From Eremomyces bilateralis CBS 781.70 (taxonomy: Eukaryota > Ascomycota > Dothideomycetes > Eremomycetales > Eremomycetaceae), in contig NW_022985071.1 in assembly GCF_010015585.1 (NCBI RefSeq), forward strand, positions 1,018,100 through 1,082,099: DNA of 64,000 nt, in the 5' to 3' direction. Position 1 is the stretch's first letter; each line of letters begins with the position of its first letter. Below, one piece after another: positions 31,958 to 42,725 of this stretch. The notes under the pieces are model-generated. The model saw only the letters and a list, made by a program, of their open reading frames with translations, did no database searches and was not told where the DNA came from. A program made the translations under genes and the position numbers.

Positions 31958-32533
31958 ATGCTGAGTAAGTACTCAATTCGTTCGACTTCACTTCAACGTG
32001 TTGCTGTCAAAACGTCTCCGTTCGCTAGAATTAACAGGATCGCCATCATGTCTAAAGCTCCATCGTCAGAGGATACAAAGACCAATGTTTTTGAGTATGC
32101 GAGGAAATGGGGTGGTACGTCGACGGCTATTTCGCCCTCACCAATGACCTGGAGCTCATTCGTGTGTAGAAAACCCATTGCCTCCCACTGTGCTGGCAAC
32201 TCTGATCACAGCTCAACACGCTCGACCTCTGCAAAAACTTCCTATGGTCTTCGCTCCCCTATTTCTGTTCACCTCGTACATGAACCTAGGTGGTTACAAA
32301 ACGGAGGCCGCAGGAACGTCAGCCGCATGGAGCGCCCTCTATATGCTCCTAGCCAGCCGACGCAAACAAGTACGAACCACGCTCTCCCATTCGGATGGTG
32401 TGTATCACCTGCTTACTTATACACACTGTAGAGTATTAAATCGACCTTCTCTGTAAGAGGAGTCGTAAGAGGGGCGACCATGGCCACATGCGCGGTGCAA
32501 GTCGCCGGAGGTGCACTGGCATATCTTACTTGA
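31958..32533 (+). CDS. Small mitochondrial membrane protein, AIM19-like
   Basis: Three exons, 31958-32114, 32170-32369 and 32432-32533, give 152 residues; the joins (55- and 62-bp introns, GTACGT and GTACGA) keep frame. The first 30 residues (MLSKYSIRSTSLQRVAVKTS...) are basic and hydroxyl-rich with no acid, a likely mitochondrial presequence; a second ATG begins MSKAPSSEDTKTN. The body has NPLPPTVLATLITAQHARPL, then two hydrophobic segments, LPMVFAPLFLFTSYMNLGG and the C-terminal ATMATCAVQVAGGALAYL. Between them EAAGTSAAWSALYMLL resembles a block I recall from yeast Aim19 (a WSALY motif after an AG). The gene is real by splicing and hydrophobic pattern; the AIM19 label is tentative. It shares a divergent promoter with the J-protein gene. 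Confidence 0.65.
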
Positions 32534-34391
32534 ATCTGCAAATTCCAAGTCAATAGAGCACCAGTCACCCACTGGGGATTCACTCGCTCCCGTTTACACC
32601 GTCCTTTTGCTTTTAATATCTTCAGACGGGTCGATTGATACCCTTCTCCTTGTCCACAAAAGTTTTATGCCGATTGCTACGTCAATGCTCCGTACGCTGC
32701 CCGTATATACGCTGAGCTTCGTTTGGAGTCAATGGAGTATGGTCATGTCTTCACGCAGACTGGTTCCGGTCGTTGAGATTCCACGCTTTTTCTACAACTT
32801 TTTTTGCATGAACTCTCGACCCCGAGGATATAGCTGCTCTCGTGCTCGTGGAGATCGCCTGTTGCTGCACTGGAACAGCACCGTGCTTGTGTGGGCGGCG
32901 AAGAAGGTCCCCGTCAGCGAATGCGTCGTCTCAGGGCACGAATGGTATGCGAATGGATGGATCAAATACCTGTTATTATCGAACAGTCCAAGCTGTGCTG
33001 GGCCGATCCGGTTTCGAACGGTGCCAGTGACAAAAAGGCAGAATTTACCCTCGAACAGAGAAAGATCGCATTCTTATGAGGCAGATGCTTTGTCCCCTAA
33101 ATTGTTCCAAATACTCCAAATATATAACTAATACTACCGAGTACTACTCGAAGGCTACGGTTGACGTGATTAGTGCCACCATTTTACTATATATCATGGG
33201 TCCGAGACTGGGTAGTGTTGCCAAGCTGAACGCCTTTCTAGTTCATGGAGGCAGCGTTCAAAGCGAAACGAAAAAAAGTGCGGGTCTCTAAGCAGATGTC
33301 TGGATGCATTGGATTCGATAAAGACCATTCAGATGGCCATCATTATTTGCAGTTTAATTTATCGAGATCAAGCTACCATCCGACATCCTCTACCCAAACC
33401 AACTCGCTCCTTTGGAGCCCTTCACTCGTGGCTCCAAGATGCTGGGATCCGGACATGTCTTCCAACTGGCCGAAAGGGTTCTACAAATATGCCGGATCGT
33501 GAACGGATTTAACCAGTACTGAGTGTTGGTGAGATGTCGAACCTGGACGTTACCCTACCTGTACCGTCCCTGTAGTTTAGGAACACATGACCTTGATGTG
33601 CGATAGGAGACCTAGGCGAAGTTCCCTTCAGCGTATCCTGAACTAGTTAAATGCGGGCTGCTGATATCTCCATGGCGAAACAATTGGCAGGCTCTAATCA
33701 GAATTTTGAAACACTTTCCAACTGGGGAGCCATGGTGGTTGCATCCTTCTTCAACAATCGATGGCGTGGTGACTGGTGTGTCCTACATGACTATGCTGAG
33801 TGACAGTCGTTTAAGACATAAAGTCATATGATACAGGAATACGGGCCACGCATGTGTTCGCACAATGCGTTCTGATATAAAATAGCGAGCATACAAGCCA
33901 TTCTGAATCATGATCCAACCGACAAAATGTGTAACTACGTGCACTTCGCTCACGGCACGTGTGGGAAAGAGGACTACCGGTGGAGGTACTGTGAGGGCTC
34001 CTCACCAGCCAGTCACGATTCTAGGCACAGTCGTGTACGATGCAGCACTGTTGGAGAGGAAGAATTCGAATTGAAGCCATGTCATGCTGGAGCATGCAGA
34101 GCATGCAGGAGGGTCGAGAGACAGCGCGGAATGTCAAGCTGGGCTCGCCTGGTGGATCGGCTCTTCTGACGTAGGCGAATACCTGGTGCAGATGAACGCT
34201 GAACCTTCACGCTAACCATGAATGCTCGTTTAGATATCGCATCTGCTTGTGATAGCACAGAGGCAGTCTATATTCTGAAAGCCAACGCAGCATGCCCCCA
34301 CCTACTCGCCTGAAATGCGGAACGACCCTGGAAACCTCCCTTTTCCGAGGCAGAAGCATTGGCCGACATGCGGAATCCCAGCATTGGCTAG
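32534..34391. other. Intergenic region with possible decayed coding sequence
   Basis: 1.9 kb without an intact gene. Between about 32.63 and 33.07 kb, plus-strand pieces in different frames look protein-like (AARIYAELRLESMEYGHVFT near 32.70 kb; PEDIAALVLVEIACCCTGTA near 32.82 kb), but no set of canonical introns joins them. From 33.1 to 34.4 kb I see nothing. Confidence 0.45.
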
Positions 34392-37300
34392 CTAAGATGT
34401 GTCCATCGGCTCACCCTCCCCTGGAACAGCAGCGGCCAACTTTTGCTGCAGTTTCTCCTGCTTGAATGCCTCGATCCGAGCGATCATCTCAGTGTCCGGA
34501 AGGACGTCTTCGATCTTCAACGGTGTCCGATTGAAAGGGTCGTGTGGATCACTCAGCAAATGGCTCCGAATAGTGCTGCGATCGATCGTGACGCGACTCG
34601 TCGGCAATATCACGGGATCCTCCATCAGCGTGTAGACAAGGGGATCCAAGAACTCGTCGGGGATTTCTCCCAAGTCTTCCTCCGCTTGCTGGTCCGCTTG
34701 TTTCGCGACCTGGACCTTGGCGGCCAGGTCCTCCCACTTCTGCAGGTCCTCTTGCGACTTGTAGCTAAACCGCTTCATGATATTCGCCGCTTGGATGAAG
34801 TTCTGCGGCTTGTAGGATCGGCCGTCGCGGGCGATGGCGGTGATGAAGTTCGGCCTTTCGCGCAAGTTCAGGTATACGTCGAATATATCGGCTAGCAGGT
34901 CTTTGGGCCGGAAGCCGTATTCGGCCGGGTTGTCGACCTTGAGATTGGTTTGTTTGGGGCCGACGAGGGCATCAAGATTGTAATCAAGCATATCTGCTAG
35001 TCGCTGAACAATTTCCGGCATTGTAAAAGACTTAGCTAAAGTTTCGGTGAAGAGTGTGAGCATGGAGACCGTCTCATTGGTCAATTGCATGTATCCCTTC
35101 GCTCTGCCTTGCGCGGAAGAAAGGGCTTCTTCTTTCTCCCTTCTTGTATTCTCGTCCATACCAGTGTTCCCTGGTTGGTTCAGTTCTCGTTGTAGGTCGT
35201 GTATGGTAGTGAAGGCGTTGAACGACTCATCGAGGACGAAGGTGACGTCGTTCAACAGGAGATTAACAAACCGCACGAAAAAGTCTAGATTGACCCTGCG
35301 AAACGAAGGTTAGAATGGTTCCCGCACGCTGGTGATGAATACTTACTTGGCTTCGGTCCCAAGGTTGTCCCGATAGATGGTGTTTGACCAGACAGATTTG
35401 ATGATCTGAAAGATCTCGTACCGAATGTTGAATTTGTCAAAGAATTGCGTATGAGCTCCGGTACTTTCCACTTCAATAAAGAACTGCATGAGCGCATGGA
35501 GGAGGTGCTTCAAGGCGAACGGCGACCCAATGAGAAGGTCCCCTAGGACTCCTTTAGGGCGACCCCTGAACCCGAAGGTACCGTGGAACAAGATACTGAC
35601 CAGGCCCGCTTTGAGATAAGGGTTTTTGATGTATTCGGAGCTGCGGAGAAAAGTGATGCAGATCACCATGAGCTCTTCACACTGTGTTGAGGTGATGATG
35701 TGAGGCATGGTCCGGGTGATGAACTTGAAGTTATCCACGATCACCTCCAAGAAGTATTCGGGTAAACACTCGAACACTTCGGGGACGTCCTCCGGGAGCG
35801 GGAGTTCCAATGGTTTGGTCGGATAACTGCAAGTCGGGGACGCCAGCCGAATTAGGAAAACAATGACATATCGCATGAACTGCATCGAACGAGCCTGGGT
35901 GAGTTCATCGAGAAGCACACCCTGATGAGCGCGGAATACGGAGTAGCCTCGCTCGATCTGGTCCTTGTACTTCTTCAGTGCCGCTTCGAACAGCCGCAAC
36001 TGCCCAGGATTATGGGTGTATTTGTGCCTTTCGGTTTCGAACTTCTCTACCATCTTTTCCATGCGCTGCAAGTCCTTTTGGTGATCTGATAGCTTCGAGC
36101 TCACGGCTTCCATCCCATAGCGATGAGCCGCGACAGTGAGGAAGAACAGCTCGGAAATGAAGTTAGACGTGCCTTCGACTTGCTCCGTATAGAATTCGTC
36201 CGACTTCTTTTGATCTGCGTTGAACTTCGTCTCGTCGCTGATGTCGAGCCGAGGTGATCGTCGGAAATACGCCACGTCGATTCTATCAATCTTCGAGAAC
36301 GTAGCGTCCATGAAAGGCTCGCACAATCGATCCAGAATGACCGTCACATTGACCATAAACGGATCCGTTGCAACAGCCGCAGGGTCGACTTGTATGGCTC
36401 TTCGCTTATGGTTGAGGTTGACCGTCATGGCGAGCCAGTCCAGCATTCGCTCCCGCGGCTCCTTGGATGCCTTGATGATGAAGTTCGCGATATCGAATAA
36501 CTCGTCCTGGTGGGTCTGAAGGGTCATGCGCAAGGCGCGTTGCGCCTCCAGGATCTGATTCTCCGGCTTGTTCCGCGATCCATTAAAATAGTTCTCGGCG
36601 ACGTCTCCAGAAAGGGGAGAGAGGCGGAAGAACGGGCCGAGTAACGTATCTGTTTCGATTGTGGATGCTGTGATGCTGGAGGGGAGGAACTGTGGTGACT
36701 TCGTCATAGCATCGACGACGAGGGGATAACGGACCAGGTTCCGGATCGCTAACATATATGGCTTGTAGTTGTCGTTCATGGAGAGCTTCTTCAGTTTCTC
36801 ACTGAGTTGCTCGACCGCAGCTAGCAGAGCATCTTTGATACTATCGTCCTCTTTGAACCGCAACGACGCCTCGGTAAGGAAGTCATGACAGATGCCTGAG
36901 TCACACTCGGGGTCGACAAGAAGATGCTCGATGAGCGGGCTCGTTTCGGGGGTATCCCGGCCGAACATCTCCGGCATCGTGATGGCAAAGATGCAATAGC
37001 TCATACACAGCCGCCTGGCTTCTTTGATCACGGCGAATTTGGGGTCGTTGGGACCCAACGAACTCATGCTCCTCCACTGCCGCGACACTCGTTTCCAGCA
37101 TCCAAGCAAGTAGTTGAACGGCTCTTCTTTGGAAAGATTGGAGGCCGCCTCCACAATCGCTCCATCCAATACCCCGACGCTGACCCTCAGCGGCTCACCC
37201 TGTTCTTCTAAATCAGCCTTCACTCCTTCGACAAAGTGTAGCCTCTGCCCGAGTCCGTCCGCCGTGTTCTGTCCTTTCACCGTGAGCCGGAAGATGCTGC

Positions 37301-37779
37301 TCAGTGTCCGGTCTTCCCATGTCTCGAGATTTTCTCTCTCGCCTTGCCGCGAAGCCGGCTGCTTGTTGCCCTGCGGTGTGTGTTGTGGAGTGGTGCTGTT
37401 GGGTGTCTGCGGTGTGGAAATCGGCTTCGTAGGCGTTGGTGTTTCCGGTTTCATGCTCAGCGGCGCAACCGAGTCTCCTTTCGGCGCTGACATCGCGGCA
37501 CGAGGCCCTGATGGCTCGACTGGCGGTGTCCGCGTAGGTTGCTGTTGTGGCGGCTGCGAAGACAGGTTGTCCTCTACCTTCGGCACTCCAGAGGGAGGCG
37601 CTTCAACTTGCGAAACGTCGCTTGTTGAGGGAGTGACGTTCGAGCCTGTAAACCGTCCTCCACCTAGTTTGGCCAGGCGTTTATTTCGGATCTGTCCAGC
37701 AGCATTAGAGGTCTGGTCGCAGTATGCGGATAGCGGAAATGCCCCTCACCTTCTCCGCATCGGACTGCGCGTCTCCCAT
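34392..37779 (-). CDS. ufd2: Ubiquitin conjugation factor E4 (UFD2)
   Basis: U-box E4 ligase that lengthens ubiquitin chains on substrates in the Cdc48/UFD degradation route. Three exons: 37779-37750, 37691-35347 and 35295-34392 give 1,092 residues, normal for fungal UFD2. The N-terminus, MGDAQSDAEKIRNKRLAKLG, is the family start and is split by a 58-bp intron after AEK. A Pro/Thr-rich stretch (residues 50-110) precedes the large helical E4 core, with NLVRYPLVVDAMTKSPQFL, LGPFFRLSPLSGDVAENYF and RDNLGTEAKVNLDFFVRFVN at the second splice. The U-box sits at about residues 1003-1075: PDEFLDPLVYTLMEDPVILP, then TIDRSTIRSHLLSDPHDPFN. The tail is EGEPMDTS. All expected parts are present. Confidence 0.95.
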
Positions 37780-39464
37780 GGTGACTATGCTTATAAATCA
37801 CACCAGTAAAGAGCGGCTGTGGTGTGGGAACGCTGGGACCTGTGGAATCCCAAAGAAGAACAGTTGTGTGGTGGTGGGATGTGTAGAAAGGAAGTCCCGA
37901 AGTATGGGAGACGCAAGTAGCTCTCGGTGTATGGTGTGGTTGTAGACAGAATGACGGCAAGGTCAGCGGTGAAATAGTTCATGGGTTTGGACCTCGCAAC
38001 CAAACACTCATGTGGGTTTATAGGCAGACACCGCACTAGAATTCGGAATTCTCTGGCGACACAGCCTTTATCGATAATAATGAGGGACAGTGTGGTGATG
38101 AATTATCGACATGTGTTTCTGTGTTGAGAGATGGGTAGCTTTCTGGACAGGGCGACGACTTAACGTTTGATATGGCCGTCATAAGTGTAGCACGGTATTT
38201 TTTAAGTCATCAAATAAGCCTTATCAAATACCTATTAGAGGGCAGATTGCGATTTTTGAGTTTTTTGATTGCGTAGAGAATGTATCTGTCTTTATCCTCC
38301 GTACTTAGATATGCTTTGCTAAAGCTCGTGTATGCGTCATACTAGAGTGCCAGGACTGGGGAAATACATCAACACCTAGAGCGAGAAGTAGTGTTGATGT
38401 GTTTCTACCGGATGCCGTCGTCAGGGGCACAACACTACAGGCCTTTCGGAGGGTGGTAACATTCATTCGGTATGTGCATTCACGATAAGTCACACTCGGA
38501 TGTTCGCCAGGTGCCTAAGAGTCATCAGGTTATATCACCGGCACGTACAGTGGCATCAATCCAAATGTACGATTGAACGCTATAGAAAGGGGTGGGGGGA
38601 TGGAACTATTACATGGTGAGCACGCGTGGATCTAGTCCCTTGACGTGAGGATAGGAAATGGAGGAAACATGAACTGAGCACCGAAGCAGCCCTGAGGGAG
38701 TAAGACAGCAGCAGATGGGGAAGGGAATGAGGAAGGGGACGGAGCGTTGTGTGACCGCAGGAATGTGTGCAAGAGCAAGTGTAAAACCACCTATGGCTCG
38801 CTCTCCATGGCACATTCCCATTCATAAAATTGGGCACTTTCATCGGTAGCTGGGCGACGTCGAAAGGCAGTCAGCAGTTCCATTCACTCGGAAGTCGCTA
38901 CACACAATCGCGGTCAGAATCAGAAGGATTCTCGCAGATGTAAAGCCCATGTGGAAGGCAGAAGAAGCTTGAGTTGATTTTCAGCCTGGCAGAACCGCCA
39001 TCTCGCATACACGCTGAGGCTCTGGACGTCCAAATCCACCTTGACCACGCCAGCAGAAACCTCCAAATGCCGTCTCATGAATGCTGGACGAGAACCCACG
39101 TGCTTGAAAACGCCCCATCCCCACAGCCAAGAGCTCTAACGCGTTAAGGGGGTCGGAAGTTGGTGGAGAAGGCAAGTTGATGGGGAATTTGATTGGCGAT
39201 CGAGATCAACTGCCGAGATCGTTTCCTCGGGGGTCGCGCGGTAGATTCTAAGGAATAAAGCCGGTGCACAAGACTTTCAAATTAAAGGCAAACAAGACAA
39301 AGAAGGATGGTTAGGGTGCGGAACGATTGCACAGTTCATTGTTCCCTCGAATGCAAGAGAAAAGGTATCGTAGAAGTTTTGCTCAAGGTCCGAGCAGAGA
39401 AGCCAAGCCGTATGACGGACCGGCCAGTCGATCGCATATTATGCGAGATGCATCGGAAACCCGT
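37780..39464. other. Intergenic between UFD2 promoter and RHO1 3' end
   Basis: 1.7 kb with no gene I can support. From 38.58 to 38.84 kb the minus strand is pyrimidine-rich; the open frames there are short and low in complexity. Confidence 0.55.
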
Positions 39465-40453
39465 CTATAGGATGGTGCACTTCTTCTTCTTCTTGGTGGT
39501 CTTCGTCAAGGCGGCACGCGTGGCATGCTCGAACACCTCACGGACACCATCGTTGGTCTTTGCGGAGCACTCGAGGTATTTGACAGCACCGATTCGCTTG
39601 CGGACTTCCTCTCCCTGCATCATGTCAGCATTAGGCCGGAGCATTGCCGGAGCCAACGGATTGACGGCGGAGGGGTGACACGAACCTGTTCAGGGGTAAC
39701 GGGCTTCTGCGAAGTCTTGTGGAGTTCCTCGATAGTCTTCTGATCGAAGCGGAGATCCTTTTTGCAACCGACGAGGATGATGGGCAAGCCTTGGCAGAAG
39801 TGAAGCACCTCGGAGATCCACTATCGATGACATAACAGTTAGTGCAAGCTTCGAATAGCTACAAGTGAGCGATAAAGATGGAGAGGGAGTTTGTGTATGT
39901 ATTCCGATAACGAAAATGAATCGCACCTTTTCCTGAACGTTGTCGAGAGAGTCGGGAGAGTCAACGGCAAAGCATATCAGGATGACATGGGAGTCGGGAT
40001 ATGAGAGCGGTCGCAGACGGTCGTAGTCCTCCTGGCCGGCCGTGTCCCACAGGGCCAGTTCAACGTGTTTGCCATCGACCTCGACATCGGCAACGTAGTT
40101 CTCGAAGACGGTGGGCACATATACCTAAAGAGATTGCAGTGTTAGCTGGAGCTCCTTGCCTAATGGTGTCCCAAATTGCGGTAATGTCCGATTTGGGTGA
40201 GGAGACGTGTGGACGCGTGGAGGGCTCAAGAACTTACCTCCGGGAAAGTACCCTTGGAAAAGACACTACACGATGAAGATTAGTCTCTTGTCCAGCTCTA
40301 TCTCATGGATGCATAACGGGCCGTATCGATCACTGATGAAAGGGGTGGATGGAAGTCGATGAGAGCTTTCGAGGATGGAACTCACATGAGCAAGCAGGTC
40401 TTCCCACAAGCACCATCGCCGACAATGACGAGTTTGCGACGGAGTTCCGCCAT
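39465..40453 (-). CDS. rho1: Rho-family GTPase Rho1
   Basis: Membrane-anchored small GTPase that activates beta-1,3-glucan synthase and the Pkc1 cell-wall integrity pathway. Five exons: 40453-40386, 40265-40238, 40124-39927, 39820-39686 and 39614-39465 give 192 residues. Motifs in order: P-loop GDGACGKTC, effector region [24 protein letters not shown], guanine-binding GCKKDL, and ECSAKT. The polybasic tail [11 protein letters not shown] ends in a CaaX box whose final Leu favours geranylgeranylation. The RhoA-like body ([39 protein letters not shown]) identifies Rho1 rather than Cdc42, Rac or Rho2-4. Introns are 71-120 bp; the second exon is only 28 nt. Confidence 0.95.
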
Positions 40454-42725
40454 CTCTGGTGATGGAGAAGAGATTGGAATGGGATGGAAAAGAATTCAGA
40501 CGAATGGAGGTTATGAGCGAGGAAAGTGGTTGATGTAAATTGTGGAAAGTCAAGCAGGAGACGGAGAGCGGTGGGTGGTGGTGGATATGGAGAGGGAAGT
40601 GTTGTTGAAGGGGATCTTAGTTTGGGTGTGGAGTGTGCAGATGAAAGATTTCAAGTGTTGGAACAGAACGGAACGATTGCTGTCAGAGCAATTCGCAAGA
40701 CGCAACCTAAGTACCGTAATATTACTGGGGATTAGCCACCATTAGGCTAGACCTAGGGTCACCTAGGGCCACCGCAGCCAACTGGTTCCATTTTGAGGGG
40801 AAGGGGGAGATAGAGCCACACTGCCAGAGAGAGCCAGAGAGCGGGGAGGGGAGGGGTGCCGCGGCGGATGCTGCTGGTCGCTGGGCTGTGACTCTGGGCT
40901 GTGAACTGGCTCCTAGCTGGGGTGTTAGGCCGTGGCCTGCGAGGCGGGAGCCTGTGCAGTAGTTCCCTGTGTAGACAACAGCGAGTGCTTGGCTTTGAGT
41001 TCAGAGTTCATATCTCTGGTGCTCCATTAGCCAGACAAGACTGGCGACTGGCAACTGGCAACTGACATAACAGACAGGCGACAACAGTAGTACCTTCCTA
41101 CCTAGTTTCTACATCCTCTGTCATATCTTGTTTCTGTACTGGTACCTAGCCTTCTCAACAGCCCACACACAAAGAGCTTCGGAAAGTGAGAAGCGGAGGA
41201 CTGGTCAAGGCCCAAGGGTTACTGCGGCTGTGCAAGAGAATGGCCGCAGCACAGCGGTTCAAGTGGAGTTAGGCTCATTGAGGCTCAGGATAAAAGCTGA
41301 CATTCTTGCTGCACTGCCAACGATCACTTCAAGTTTTGATCCCATTTATGATATCACCGATCAGGTTGTCAGTTGTCACATCACAGAACGTTGGCAACTT
41401 CACGTTGCTCTGTTCTTGCGCCTGGAGATCGTGCCAGGAGCGCTGGCTTAAACTCTCAGGCTTAAGCTCCCTGTCCCTGTCCCTCCCCTCGCCAACGCCA
41501 CAGCCTCGTGCAGTTGAGTGGTTCTGCAATCTGCATGCGCTGATCATCCTACTCTGGACTTCTATTATTCTAGCATGAGTGGGACCCTGGCTGAGTTCTG
41601 TGCATGAGTCTATGAGATGATACACGCATCGTATACTGTCTGATGGGACCTCATAACCATCAAAGGATAATAGAAGGGACGGAGCTCACGGCGGATATTC
41701 ACTAAGGGTGCTGGAGACGCAGCCGTGAGCAGATGAGACAACCGTTCAACACCGGTATTTGTTTGACTGTACTCTGTAATATTGCAATGATTTGATATGT
41801 AATCTGTATGGCTGTAATATTGATTCTCAGCTGTACGTCCACCCCACCCAAGCTGTTGCCTGTTGAGTCCCGACTCCTAAAGGGGGGCGGCCAACTCTCA
41901 CAAAGGTCAAGTCTTGAGGATGCCCGCATTCTTCTGGACTTTATTTGAACAATACAAAGGTGGAACATGTCGTCTTTCATTCAATGGTTAACACTCGACA
42001 GGTTCTTTTGACAAGCGTAATGGGCCCGGACTGCCTCGACAAACATGGTAATCACGTGCTCTTCAGGATGAGAGCCCCGTGCACGTGACTCTTGTCCTTC
42101 TTCACCAAATGATCAAAGGACCTATCGTTGGCTAAGACAGATATATCCCCACATGGGCCTCGCTGAGAGGCCTGACGGGCGTATGAATCTCTCTCTCTCT
42201 CTAAGACAGATATATATATACATGTGTCAAATGTCAATTGAATAAGAAGAATTGTCAGGATCATTTCCAGTTTGATCTGAGATTGTTGATCAGATTCCAT
42301 CGATCAACTACGTGACTTGAGATTACCGATGCAAAACGCCACGCTAAAAGACACAGTCATGCGCTAGGCTCTTGTATATGCAACCATTCCATGCTGCACC
42401 GTCTTCACGGTATTACGTACTTTCCAATCAAAGTAACAGCTTCGGTGTTACAAGATGAGGCAACCTCTATGGTTGTTGAGCCGCAGCTTGGCGACCATGC
42501 CATCTTCTCGAGAGGCGGAGAAGGTTCGCCTGATTGTTCGACACACAAGCTAGGACAAGGCATCTCTCAAAGATGTACCCTGCCATCATGTAGGTCTTAT
42601 CACTTGGACTATCGACGGTCCCTGGCCCCTCGTGGGAGCCAACATTGGCTGAGCGCGACCTTGTCGAGACTGTGCCCGAGTCGCACTGAGCTCAACCACA
42701 TCACACCACGGAGGAGGATCCCCCA
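40454..42725. other. Intergenic upstream of RHO1
   Basis: 2.3 kb with no supported gene. It holds the RHO1 promoter and 3' flank of the protease gene. A GC-rich direct motif CCTAGGGyCACC occurs twice near 40,750-40,775. CTAAGACAGATATAT occurs near 42,134 and again near 42,202, next to a CT and TA simple repeat. Confidence 0.55.
42190..42225. repeat. CT and TA simple repeats
   Basis: A (CT)n run followed by CTAAGACAGATATATATATA. The same CTAAGACAGATATAT block lies about 68 bp upstream, suggesting a small local duplication. Confidence 0.6.

Noticed and set aside
32511-33131. 206-codon plus-strand open frame
   Set aside because: Composition is not protein-like as a whole and no motif was recognised in this frame; protein-like pieces occur in the other frames instead.
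38580-38843. Minus-strand open frame with a Cys/Ser-rich, secreted-like look
   Set aside because: It lies in a pyrimidine-rich tract between UFD2 and RHO1, is short and lacks a convincing signal peptide and stop context.
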